Assembly: GCA_002748225.1 (NCBI GenBank)
Contig: PDRU01000121.1
Coordinates: 1-12,680 of the forward strand
Length of the DNA stretch: 12,680 nt
Reading direction: 5' to 3'
DNA from: Spirochaetales bacterium
GTDB taxonomy: Bacteria > Spirochaetota > Spirochaetia > DSM-2461
Shown here: in pieces, positions 6,677-12,680 of the stretch
Position numbering within the stretch: position 1 is the first letter of the stretch
Layout of the letters: every line of letters begins with the position of its first letter
The notes under the pieces: generated by a model
What the model saw: the letters and a program-made list of their open reading frames with translations, nothing else
What the model was told of the DNA's origin: nothing
The model's database searches: none
Program-made: the position numbers and the translations under genes

Positions 6677-7429
6677 CTACTCCTTACTGAAAGGCATGCC
6701 GAACGCACGCAGAAGACTCCGGGCCTCTTCGTCGTTCGGTGCGGTCGTAACAATGGCCACGTTCAGGCCCCGCACACGCTCAATCTTGTCGTAATCTATT
6801 TCCGGGAAAATAATCTGCTCATCAATTCCCAGACTGTAATTGCCCCGGCCGTCAAAAGCCTTCGGGCTGACTCCCCGGAAGTCTTTTACACGGGGCAGAG
6901 CCACATTCACCAGACGGTCAAGGAACTCGTACATACGGTTTCCCCTGAGGGTTACCTTGGCGCCGATTTCCTGCCCGGCACGGATTTTGAAGTTGGCAAT
7001 AGATTTCCGGGCTTTTGTACGCATTACTTTCTGTCCGGTAATCTGCTCCAGCTCACTCACCGCGGAGTCAAGAAACTTTTTATTCGTAATGGCATCGCCC
7101 ACACCCGCGGAAACAACAATCTTCTCAATCCTGGGAATCTGCATGGGGCTTGAATAGCCGAACTCCTTGCGCAGGGCACCTGCAATTTCATTACGGTACT
7201 GAATTCTCAGGCGGGCTTCATATTTTTGAGCATCCGTCTTCTTTTTGGCCGCGGGAGCCTTCTTTTCAGCAGGCGCTTTCTTTTCAGCGGCAGCCTTTTT
7301 GGCCGCGGGAGCTTTCTTTTCAGCAGGCGCCTTTTTGGCCGCGGGTGCCTTCTTTTCAGCGGGCGCCTTCTTTTCTGCAGGTTTCTTCGAAGCTGCTTTA
7401 GCCGCAGAATCTTTCTTTTCTTCCGCCAT
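6677..7429 (-). CDS. rplE: 50S ribosomal protein L5 with Lys-Ala-Pro repeat N-terminal extension
   Basis: L5 binds 5S rRNA and contacts P-site tRNA and S13 across the subunit interface. From the ATG at 7429 the product has 250 residues against about 180 normally. The ordinary protein begins near residue 68, with RIQYRNEIAGALRKEFGY at 75-92. It then keeps MQIPRIEKIVV, the RTKARKSIANFKIR basic stretch and the NYSLGIDEQIIFPE motif. Residues 1-67 are an added low-complexity arm: after a MAEEKKDSAAKAA start come seven hexapeptides KKAPAE/KKAPAA (20-61, one KKAAAE). The start codon shares one base with the rplX stop (TAATG) and has GGAGG seven bases upstream. A GTG at 7447 would add six residues but lies inside rplX without equal support. 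The arm is in frame with the conserved body, so it is a true extension unless a later start is used. The only later in-frame ATG is at residue 95, within the conserved body. Confidence 0.95.
   Translation of the reverse strand: MAEEKKDSAAKAASKKPAEKKAPAEKKAPAAKKAPAEKKAPAAKKAAAEKKAPAEKKAPAAKKKTDAQKYEARLRIQYRNEIAGALRKEFGYSSPMQIPRIEKIVVSAGVGDAITNKKFLDSAVSELEQITGQKVMRTKARKSIANFKIRAGQEIGAKVTLRGNRMYEFLDRLVNVALPRVKDFRGVSPKAFDGRGNYSLGIDEQIIFPEIDYDKIERVRGLNVAIVTTAPNDEEARSLLRAFGMPFSKE
7247..7372 (-). repeat. In-frame 18-base tandem repeat coding the L5 N-terminal arm
   Basis: Seven consecutive 18-base units encode KKAPAE, KKAPAA, KKAPAE, KKAPAA, KKAAAE, KKAPAE and KKAPAA. The third positions vary between units (for example the Ala and Lys codons), so the repeat is degenerate at DNA level while the peptide pattern is kept. 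The units alternate between Glu and Ala at their sixth residue for the first four copies. Such repeats can change length by slippage or recombination. Confidence 0.9.
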
Positions 7430-7737
7430 TAAATAGCCTCCCCGCACTTACGGCACACACGCGCCTTTTTTCCATCAGTCACTTTCACGCCAATACGTGT
7501 AATTCCGCATTTTTTACACAGCACCATCACATTGGAAGCCTGAATGGGAGCTTCAATTTCAATAATGCCGCCCTTATCATTCTGGTTTTTGGGACGCTGG
7601 GTTTTCTTAACCATATTAAGACCCTCTACTACAACCCGGCCGGTAATCCGGTCGATTCGGAGTATACGTCCTTTCTTACCTTTGTCCTTTCCGGTGATAA
7701 TCTGAACCTGATCGCCTTTTTTCAGCTTGGTTTTCAC
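7429..7737 (-). CDS. rplX: 50S ribosomal protein L24, cysteine-containing form
   Basis: L24 is an assembly initiator that binds near the 5' end of 23S rRNA and sits by the tunnel exit. The 102-residue product shows the KOW motif (KKGDQVQIITGKDKGKKG, 6-23) and NMVKKTQRPK (41-50). Its C-terminal part holds two CxxC pairs, Cys74/Cys77 and Cys95/Cys98, consistent with a zinc ribbon that the E. coli and Bacillus proteins lack. The start codon is GTG, with GGTAGGA upstream. An ATG two bases earlier (7739) is out of frame and followed directly by a TGA stop. The length is normal. Its stop codon shares one base with the rplE start. Confidence 0.96.
   Translation of the reverse strand: MKTKLKKGDQVQIITGKDKGKKGRILRIDRITGRVVVEGLNMVKKTQRPKNQNDKGGIIEIEAPIQASNVMVLCKKCGITRIGVKVTDGKKARVCRKCGEAI
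7437..7441 (-). promoter_or_regulatory. Ribosome-binding site fixing the rplE start
   Basis: GGAGG on the minus strand lies within the last codons of rplX, seven bases before the ATG at 7429. It supports a start coupled to rplX termination, and with it translation of the complete repeat arm. Confidence 0.8.
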
Positions 7738-7755
7738 ATCTATCCTACCTTCCGC

Positions 7756-8124
7756 CTACAGCACTTCGGGCGCGAGGGATACAATTTTCATATAATTGTA
7801 GTCCCGAAGCTCCCGGGCCACCGGCCCGAAAATCCGCTTACCAACCGGATTACCAGTTGCATCGACAATAACGCAGGCGTTGTCATCAAACCGGATATAC
7901 GTTCCATCCGGCCGGCGGTACTCCTTGTGAGTACGCACAATAACCGCTTTCTTAACATCGCCTTTTTTAATAGGCGCGTTGGGAATGGCATCTTTTACCG
8001 TTACAACAACAATATCACCTACCTGCGCATACCGGCGGTGGCTGCCGCCCAGTACCTTGATAGTCTGAACTCTCTTGGCTCCGGAGTTATCGGCAACATT
8101 CATGTATGATTGCATCTGAATCAT
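7756..8124 (-). CDS. rplN: 50S ribosomal protein L14
   Basis: L14 lies at the subunit interface, pairs with L19, and is the docking point for the silencing factor RsfS. The 122-residue product is canonical in length and starts MIQMQSYMNVADNSGAKRVQ. It has the central DAIPNAPIKKGDVKKAVIVR stretch (about 45-64) and RIFGPVARELR near 98-108. It is the first gene of the classical spc block, but here only 11 bases separate it from rpsQ, with no visible promoter. S10 and spc genes therefore appear to be one transcription unit. Confidence 0.98.
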   Translation of the reverse strand: MIQMQSYMNVADNSGAKRVQTIKVLGGSHRRYAQVGDIVVVTVKDAIPNAPIKKGDVKKAVIVRTHKEYRRPDGTYIRFDDNACVIVDATGNPVGKRIFGPVARELRDYNYMKIVSLAPEVL

Positions 8125-8135
8125 TGTCCCGCCCC

Positions 8136-8396
8136 CTACTTGGCTCGTTCAACAACGTCTACAAGACGCCAGCGCTTATCTTTGCTCACAGGACGGCTTT
8201 CAATAATGCGGACAGTGTCACCTGCATGGGCATCATTAGCCTCATCGTGAGCCTTATATTTCTTCGACCGGGTAATGTACTTCTTGTACAGAGGGTGGAG
8301 CTGGCGAGTTACGACACGCACTGTAATGGTTTTGTCCATTTTATCGCTGACCACCGTTCCGGTGAAGGTTCTCTTATTGGTTTTCTTTGCTTCCAT
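8136..8396 (-). CDS. rpsQ: 30S ribosomal protein S17
   Basis: S17 is an early-assembling OB-fold protein that binds the 5' domain of 16S rRNA. The 86-residue product has FTGTVVSDKMDKTITVRV (11-28), HPLYKKYITRSKKYKAHDE (34-52) and the GDTVRIIESRPVSKDKRW strand-loop (59-76), all typical of the family. The ATG comes two bases after the rpmC stop. The length is normal and the order rplP-rpmC-rpsQ is conserved. Confidence 0.98.
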   Translation of the reverse strand: MEAKKTNKRTFTGTVVSDKMDKTITVRVVTRQLHPLYKKYITRSKKYKAHDEANDAHAGDTVRIIESRPVSKDKRWRLVDVVERAK

Positions 8397-8398
8397 TT

Positions 8399-8599
8399 CT
8401 ACGCCTTCCGGATTCCGGTATTATATTCATGAATCATGGTATTCAGACGGGCAATCTGCCTGCGCATAGTCCTCTTTTCCAGAGGATTTTCCACATGGCC
8501 CATAACCATCTCAAACCGCAAATCACGCATTTTGTTTGAAAGCTCTTCGCGTTTAGCTAACAGTTCATCCAGGGTTAAATCGTTAAATGTCTGTTTCAT
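8399..8599 (-). CDS. rpmC: 50S ribosomal protein L29
   Basis: L29 is a two-helix hairpin at the polypeptide exit, next to L23, where signal recognition particle and trigger factor dock. The 66-residue product shows the family pattern LTLDELLAKREELSNKMRDL near the start, the FEMVMGHVENP turn (29-39) and RRQIARLNTMIHE in the second helix (46-58). It begins four bases after the rplP stop. There are no unusual features. Confidence 0.97.
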   Translation of the reverse strand: MKQTFNDLTLDELLAKREELSNKMRDLRFEMVMGHVENPLEKRTMRRQIARLNTMIHEYNTGIRKA

Positions 8600-8603
8600 A
8601 CCC

Positions 8604-9029
8604 TTACCCCGCCTGATGCCGCGCCACGAATTTGGTCTTAATGGGAAGCTTGCTTCCTGCCAGTTTCATGGCCTGCTGAGCCAGATCTTCACTTACACCC
8701 GCAAGCTCGAACATAACTGTTCCGGGCTTAACGGCTGCAACCCATTTTTCCGGACTGCCCTTTCCCTTACCCATGCGGGTTTCCGCCGGTTTCTTCGTAT
8801 AGGGTATATCCGGGAAAATACGAATCCATACTTTTCCGCCCCTCTTGATATGACGGGTCATGGCAATACGGGCAGCTTCGATCTGGCGGGCTGTAATCTG
8901 TTTGTTTTCCATAGAAACCAGTCCAAACTCACCAAATGAAATACTGTTTCCACTCTGAGCGGCTTTTGCCTTAGGGATAGCACGTCCCCGCTGCACCTTC
9001 CGGTGCTTCACTCTTTTAGGACTGAGCAT
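8604..9029 (-). CDS. rplP: 50S ribosomal protein L16
   Basis: L16 helps position the CCA end of A-site tRNA and assembles late into the large subunit. The 141-residue product begins MLSPKRVKHRKVQRGR. It contains KPAETRMGKGKG (80-91), whose Arg85 matches the Arg81 hydroxylated in E. coli, and KLPIKTKFV (128-136). The ATG lies inside the end of rpsC (14-base overlap), with a GGGAGG sequence eight bases upstream. Both the start and its overlap look genuine because the N-terminus matches the family exactly. Confidence 0.98.
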   Translation of the reverse strand: MLSPKRVKHRKVQRGRAIPKAKAAQSGNSISFGEFGLVSMENKQITARQIEAARIAMTRHIKRGGKVWIRIFPDIPYTKKPAETRMGKGKGSPEKWVAAVKPGTVMFELAGVSEDLAQQAMKLAGSKLPIKTKFVARHQAG

Positions 9030-9729
9030 CGCTTCGCCTCCCCCGGCTATCCCGGCGTCCGCTGACTACCTGGCCGGCATCTTCCTTATAGTCGGTTCCC
9101 AGAATTTCGCCCTTAAAAACCCACACCTTTACACCAATAACACCAAAAGTGGTTACTGATTCAGCAAAGCCGTAGTCAATATCAGCCCGCAGAGTATGCA
9201 GAGGAACACGTCCGTCCTTCAGTTCAAGAACACGGCTCATATCAGCGCCGCCCAGACGGCCGGAAATTTTTACCTTAATTCCCTGGACACCGCCGCGCAT
9301 GGCATTCTGTACGGCCATTTTCAGAGTACGGCGGAACGCAGCCCGGCTCTTAAGCTGACGGGCAATATTCTGCGCAATAATCTGCGCCTCGGTATCCGGC
9401 TTTTTAATCTCCTTAATTTTAACACTCACCTTTTTATCAGTAAGCTTCTGGAGACGGCTGGTTACCTTCTCGATATTAGCGCCCTTGGCGCCAATAATAA
9501 CACCGGGCCGGGCTGTTTCTATTGTCAGAGTTACCCGGGTAGGCTGACGCACAATTTCAATATTTGCCACATCCGCGCCCTTTGCTTCAGGGCTCTCCAG
9601 AAATGCTTTACGCAGCTGAAGATCTTCATGCAGGGCATTGGCATAGTCCCTGGGCCCCAGATACCATCTGGACTTCCAATCCTTGTTGACTCCCAGCCGG
9701 AAGCCGTAAGGGTTAACTTTCTGTCCCAT
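9016..9729 (-). CDS. rpsC: 30S ribosomal protein S3
   Basis: S3 lines the mRNA entry channel and contributes to the ribosome's helicase activity. The 237-residue product has the type II KH domain, with the GAKG loop at 80-83 within RPGVIIGAKGANIEK. Basic residues 128-135 (KSRAAFRR) match the region implicated in mRNA unwinding. The C-terminal domain has SGRLGGADMSR (156-166) and DYGFAE (185-190). A short Arg/Ser-rich tail ends the protein. The start codon shares one base with the rplV stop (TGATG). The end overlaps rplP by 14 bases. Confidence 0.98.
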   Translation of the reverse strand: MGQKVNPYGFRLGVNKDWKSRWYLGPRDYANALHEDLQLRKAFLESPEAKGADVANIEIVRQPTRVTLTIETARPGVIIGAKGANIEKVTSRLQKLTDKKVSVKIKEIKKPDTEAQIIAQNIARQLKSRAAFRRTLKMAVQNAMRGGVQGIKVKISGRLGGADMSRVLELKDGRVPLHTLRADIDYGFAESVTTFGVIGVKVWVFKGEILGTDYKEDAGQVVSGRRDSRGRRSDAQS

Positions 9730-10088
9730 CAGTTTACCGCCTTCCTGTCCAGAACCACACTGATGTGGCTTGAACGCTTAATCTGCCTGTCAGCCCGGCC
9801 CCGGCTCCGGGGCCAGATGGTTTTACGGCTTGGTCCGCCGTCAACCAGAAGCTCCGCAACAAACAGGGAATCCTCATCAAGATTCTGGTCCTGATACATG
9901 GCATTAGCCGCAGCCGACTCTATCGTTTTTTTCAAGAATCCGGCACCTTTATTCGGCAACGCTTCCAGAATTGCTACAGCTTCCACATACGGCTTACGGC
10001 GCACGTGGTCGGCTATCGGCCGGATCTTGCTGGGCGACATGGGCAGATTCCTTGAAACTGCCCGGAAACCTTTTTTCGCTTCCATCAT
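9729..10088 (-). CDS. rplV: 50S ribosomal protein L22
   Basis: L22 spans the large subunit, and its beta-hairpin lines the narrow part of the exit tunnel near L4. The 119-residue product has LPMSPSKIRPIADHVRR near 15-31 and KGAGFLKKTIESAAANA near 47-63. The C-terminal signature GRADRQIKRSSHISV lies near 98-112. There are two adjacent ATG codons (10088 and 10085). The first overlaps the rpsS stop by one base (TAATG) and is preferred, though either would give a functional protein. The length is normal. Confidence 0.97.
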   Translation of the reverse strand: MMEAKKGFRAVSRNLPMSPSKIRPIADHVRRKPYVEAVAILEALPNKGAGFLKKTIESAAANAMYQDQNLDEDSLFVAELLVDGGPSRKTIWPRSRGRADRQIKRSSHISVVLDRKAVN

Positions 10089-10369
10089 TACCGCCTTTTA
10101 CCTTTCTTGTCCGAACCGGCATGCCCGCGGAACACTCTGGTAGGCGAAAATTCCCCCAGCTTGTGCCCGACAAGGTTTTCGGTAACATAGACAGGAACAA
10201 AGGTTTTTCCGTTATACACAGAAATGGTAAGACCCACCATTTCCGGAATAATTGTGGAAGAACGCGACCAGGTTTTAATCAAACCCTTCGAAGCGCCCTT
10301 ATTCTGTTCAACTACCTTTTTATACAGGCTTTTGGCCACAAAGGGCCCCTTTTTGATAGACCTGGACAT
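10088..10369 (-). CDS. rpsS: 30S ribosomal protein S19
   Basis: S19 is in the head of the small subunit, next to S13, and contributes to a bridge with the large subunit. The 93-residue product starts MSRSIKKGPFV. It carries the family signature VTENLVGHKLGEFSPTRVF (about 62-80) followed by a basic tail ending GKRR. GGGAG overlaps the rplB stop a few bases upstream of the ATG. The order rplB-rpsS-rplV is standard. Confidence 0.98.
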   Translation of the reverse strand: MSRSIKKGPFVAKSLYKKVVEQNKGASKGLIKTWSRSSTIIPEMVGLTISVYNGKTFVPVYVTENLVGHKLGEFSPTRVFRGHAGSDKKGKRR

Positions 10370-10379
10370 CCCAAACTCC

Positions 10380-11204
10380 CTATTTCCGCCGCTTCACAAT
10401 AAATTTATTGGACGACTTGTGTTTCTTGCGGGTCTTACCGCCTTTAGTCGGTTTGCCCCAGGGGGTAACCGGATGACGTCCACCGGAAGTACGGCCTTCA
10501 CCACCGCCGTGGGGGTGATCAACCGGGTTCATAACAACACCGCGCACCTTGGGCCGTTTACCCATCCAGCGGCTGCGCCCGGCCTTACCGATCTTCACAT
10601 TCATATGATCCTCATTACCCACTTCGCCGATAGTGGCAATGCAGCTCTTGTGCACCATACGCATTTCGCCGGAAGAAAGCTTAAGAGTAACATAATTACC
10701 CTCTTTAGCCTGAATCTGGGCTCCGCCGCCCGCAGCGCGGATCAGCTGAGCACCCCGGCCCCGGGTCAGCTCGACAGCATGAACTGTACGGCCGACAGGA
10801 ATGGAATCAAGAGGAAGGCAGTTGCCCACTTCAATAGGAGAACCGGGTCCGCTGAGCACAGTAGCGCCGACGGCCAGCCCCTTGGGGCAGAGAATATAAC
10901 GCTTCTCTCCGTCCACATAATGAATCAGCGCAATATTGGCACTGCGGTTCGGATCGTATTCAATAAAGGCAACTTTGCCGGGAATCCCGAATTTATTGCG
11001 CTTAAAATCAATAACCCGATATTTCCGCTTGTGCCCGCCGCCGCGGCGCCTGACACTGATACGCCCGCCGGCTCCCCGGCCGGCTTTGGAGTTCTTTCCC
11101 CTGGAAAGAGACTTCTCCGGCCGTTTATCCGCCAGAGCGCTGTTGTCCAGGCTCTGCCGAAAACGCTGGGAAGGCGTTGTCGGGTTATAGGTTTTAACTC
11201 CCAT
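10380..11204 (-). CDS. rplB: 50S ribosomal protein L2
   Basis: L2 is required for subunit joining and for peptidyl-transferase activity, and it is among the most conserved ribosomal proteins. The 274-residue product has the usual length. It begins MGVKTYNPTTP, has GRNSKAGRG-like residues (GKNSKAGRGAGGRISVRRRG, 36-55), and the C-terminal signature MNPVDHPHGGGEGR at 225-238. The histidines in this loop (His230, His232) include the one linked to catalysis in E. coli. The tail ends in KFIVKRRK. The ATG follows the rplW stop by 17 bases, with a moderate GGGG ribosome-binding site. Confidence 0.98.
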   Translation of the reverse strand: MGVKTYNPTTPSQRFRQSLDNSALADKRPEKSLSRGKNSKAGRGAGGRISVRRRGGGHKRKYRVIDFKRNKFGIPGKVAFIEYDPNRSANIALIHYVDGEKRYILCPKGLAVGATVLSGPGSPIEVGNCLPLDSIPVGRTVHAVELTRGRGAQLIRAAGGGAQIQAKEGNYVTLKLSSGEMRMVHKSCIATIGEVGNEDHMNVKIGKAGRSRWMGKRPKVRGVVMNPVDHPHGGGEGRTSGGRHPVTPWGKPTKGGKTRKKHKSSNKFIVKRRK

Positions 11205-11221
11205 AGTAACTTACCCCGCTT

Positions 11222-11536
11222 TTACGCGCCCTCAAAGGCGTCGATACTCTGACCCTTGTCCAGAGTTACCATCGCCTTTTTCCAGGCAGCCGTGCGGCCG
11301 AAACCGCGTCTAAAACTGTTACGGGAAATCGCACGGTTATGCTTAACCTTCCCGGCAACATTCATAATCCGGCAGCCAACAGGCCGGACATTAAAGAGCT
11401 CACTCACCGCACGCATAACCATCTTTTTATTGGCCTTGCGGTTTACCTTGAAAACATAAGTTTTCTTTTCACCCTCACGCAGAAGGTTAGCCTTTTCCGT
11501 GAGAACCGGCTCAAGAATTACATCATTGAAATTCAT
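11222..11536 (-). CDS. rplW: 50S ribosomal protein L23
   Basis: L23 flanks the exit tunnel and is the main docking site for trigger factor and SRP. From the ATG at 11536 the product has 104 residues. It starts MNFNDVILEPVLTEKA, has KKTYVFKVNRKANKKMVMRAVSEL near 24-47, and ends in a loop and strand with KKAMVTLDKGQSID. A GTG one codon earlier (11539) is also possible, but GGAG is better placed for the ATG (seven bases). The start shares one base with the rplD stop (TGATG), suggesting coupling. The length is usual. Confidence 0.96.
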   Translation of the reverse strand: MNFNDVILEPVLTEKANLLREGEKKTYVFKVNRKANKKMVMRAVSELFNVRPVGCRIMNVAGKVKHNRAISRNSFRRGFGRTAAWKKAMVTLDKGQSIDAFEGA

Positions 11537-12165
11537 CACTGCTCTCCGTAAAATTCACCAAGCTTTTTGGCAGCGCCTTCCAGAACAAGAATATTATTCC
11601 CGTAATAAAGGTCGTGCGCGCGCAGCCTGTTATAGGTAAGGAAACGCAGATCCCTGATATTTCCTCCGGCCCTCTTCATCATGGCGTCGTCTTCGCCCAG
11701 AATAACCACCGTTCTGCCCTGATTGGGGAAGTTTTTCAAAATACCGGCCAAATCGCGGGTTTTCCCCGATTCAACGGTAAAATCTTCCACAACACGAAAT
11801 GTGCTATCATCAGCCGCCTTAAGGCTCAGAATGCTCTTCATAGCCAGTCTTTTCACCTTTTTAGGCAGCTTATAGGAATAGTCGCGGGGCCTGGGGCCGA
11901 ACACGACACCTCCGCCCCTCCACAGAGGACTCTTCCGGCGGCCCGCACGGGCCCGGCCTGTCCCCTTCTGGCGGTATGGTTTAGACGTGGAACCTTTTAC
12001 TTCCCGGCGGTTTTTCGCCTTCGCGGTTCCCTGACGCATATTAGCCAGCTCATTCCGAATAGCGTGCCAGATGGACCCTTCACTCACTTCCCGGGCAAAA
12101 ACCGAATCATCCAGTTTGATGGTCCGAAGCTCCTTCCCTTCAGTGGAGTACACTTTTATATCCAT
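11536..12165 (-). CDS. rplD: 50S ribosomal protein L4
   Basis: L4 reaches into the exit tunnel with a long loop. In E. coli it also represses the S10 operon by binding the leader RNA. The 209-residue product has the extended-loop signature SKPYRQKGTGRARAG (61-75) followed by RKSPLWRGGGVVFGP (77-91), where macrolide-resistance changes are known in other bacteria. The C-terminal domain holds LRAHDLYYGNNILVLEG near 181-197. The ATG is 11 bases after the rplC stop, with AGAGG upstream. The S10 leader that L4 might bind lies outside this window, so autoregulation cannot be judged. Confidence 0.98.
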   Translation of the reverse strand: MDIKVYSTEGKELRTIKLDDSVFAREVSEGSIWHAIRNELANMRQGTAKAKNRREVKGSTSKPYRQKGTGRARAGRRKSPLWRGGGVVFGPRPRDYSYKLPKKVKRLAMKSILSLKAADDSTFRVVEDFTVESGKTRDLAGILKNFPNQGRTVVILGEDDAMMKRAGGNIRDLRFLTYNRLRAHDLYYGNNILVLEGAAKKLGEFYGEQ

Positions 12166-12176
12166 GATACGCCTCT

Positions 12177-12680
12177 CTACTTCCGCTTCTTGGCCTGACG
12201 GACAATAACAATACTGTCCCGGCTGCCGGGAACCGCGCCTTTCACAAGCATGACATTCTTCTCAGTATCAATACCCAGAATCCTCAGATTCTGTACCGTA
12301 CTGCGTTCGCCGCCCATGCGCCCCGGCATCTTGGTGCCTTTAATAACCTTCGACGGCCAGGCAGCCATACCGGTAGACCCGTTAGCCCGATGGAACTTGG
12401 AACCATGAGTGGCCCGTCCACCGCCGAAGTTATGCCGCTTCATTACACCCTGATAGCCTTTACCCCTGGAAGTGCCCACGACATCCACAAAACGGTAGTC
12501 GCTGAAAAGCTCCAAACCCAGAGAATCGCCTACCGCGCACTCCTTGCTGAAGTCGCGGAATTCAACAATATGCTTCTTGGGAGTAATACCTTCCCGGTAC
12601 TGACCCGCTACAGGCTTGGTAACCCGGGAGCTTTTTTTCTCCAGGGTACCGAGAACCACAGCATCATAGCCGTGACGGTC
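12177..12680 (-). CDS. rplC: 50S ribosomal protein L3 (5' end beyond window)
   Basis: L3 is one of the first proteins to bind 23S rRNA, and its loop reaches the peptidyl-transferase centre. The frame is open to the right edge and gives 167 residues, starting DRHGYDAVVLGTLEKK, so roughly 40 N-terminal residues are missing. A GTG at 12659 is only an internal valine codon. The family signature GTSRGKGYQGVMKRHNFGGG is followed by GRATHGSKFHRANGSTG and KMPGRMGGERSTVQ. The Gln methylated by PrmB in E. coli (GSIGQNQ) is not present: the equivalent residues are GSTGMAA, as in many other bacteria that lack this glutamine. It precedes rplD by 11 bases. rpsJ would be expected just outside the window. 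Confidence 0.97.
   Translation of the reverse strand, partial: DRHGYDAVVLGTLEKKSSRVTKPVAGQYREGITPKKHIVEFRDFSKECAVGDSLGLELFSDYRFVDVVGTSRGKGYQGVMKRHNFGGGRATHGSKFHRANGSTGMAAWPSKVIKGTKMPGRMGGERSTVQNLRILGIDTEKNVMLVKGAVPGSRDSIVIVRQAKKRK

Noticed and set aside
7238..7387. Regular short repeats that might be a CRISPR array or minisatellite
   Set aside because: The 18-base units are contiguous without spacers, in frame with rplE, and vary mainly at codon third positions, so they are coding tandem repeats.
7430..7447. Six-residue longer start of L5 from a GTG inside rplX
   Set aside because: The ATG at 7429 has a better-placed GGAGG and the TAATG junction seen at other boundaries in the cluster.
9196..9894. 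Plus-strand open frame of 232 codons opposite rpsC and rplV
   Set aside because: It is an antisense shadow of conserved coding sequence with no recognisable domain and no credible ribosome-binding context.
10224..11252. Long plus-strand open frame of 342 codons opposite rplB and rplW
   Set aside because: It mirrors highly conserved genes in the antisense frame and has no family features. GC-biased third positions of rplB explain the missing stops.
1..12680. A hidden novel system such as a defence, mobile or secretion island
   Set aside because: Every stretch longer than 18 bases except 1569-1737 is accounted for by conserved ribosomal, secY or rpoA genes in standard order, with no foreign genes, integrase, repeats or composition breaks.

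Overview
The window is almost wholly occupied by one long ribosomal-protein gene cluster, the fused S10, spc and alpha operons. All 26 recognisable genes lie on the minus strand, so transcription runs from position 12680 towards 1. Read in that direction the order is rplC (cut by the right edge), rplD, rplW, rplB, rpsS, rplV, rpsC, rplP, rpmC, rpsQ, rplN, rplX, rplE, rpsN (zinc type), rpsH, rplF, rplR, rpsE, rpmD, rplO, secY, rpmJ, rpsM, rpsK, rpoA and rplQ (cut by the left edge). No RNA gene, mobile element, CRISPR array or plus-strand gene could be supported. The long plus-strand reading frames are antisense shadows of conserved genes.

Organism. The order matches what I recall of Treponema and Borrelia: secY is followed directly by rpmJ without adk, map or infA, and rpsK is followed directly by rpoA without rpsD. 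Base composition looks roughly balanced, unlike AT-rich Borrelia. A free-living or host-associated member of the Spirochaetales/Treponema side of the Spirochaetota is therefore the best guess. This rests on gene order and general protein character, not on a database search.

Layout. 12680-8604 is the S10-type block (L3, L4, L23, L2, S19, L22, S3, L16). 8599-2638 holds L29 and S17, then the spc-type block (L14 to SecY). 2624-1 is the alpha-type block (L36, S13, S11, RNA polymerase alpha, L17). Genes are packed with gaps of 0 to 18 bases. Several stop and start codons share a base (TAATG or TGATG), which suggests translational coupling. The only real intergenic space is 169 bases between rpsK and rpoA. 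It contains two hairpins and several small palindromes and lies where many bacteria carry rpsD.

Function. The products build the core of both ribosomal subunits. SecY forms the membrane channel for exported proteins and RpoA scaffolds RNA polymerase, so translation, secretion and transcription genes are co-expressed.

The least ordinary features are protein tails. L5 carries an N-terminal extension of about 70 residues built from Lys-Lys-Ala-Pro-Ala hexapeptides. L17 carries a Lys/Ala/Ser-rich C-terminal tail of more than 40 residues. RpoA has an acidic linker and an acidic C-terminus. L24 has four cysteines arranged like a zinc ribbon. I see no evidence of an undescribed multi-gene system; this is a conserved housekeeping locus.
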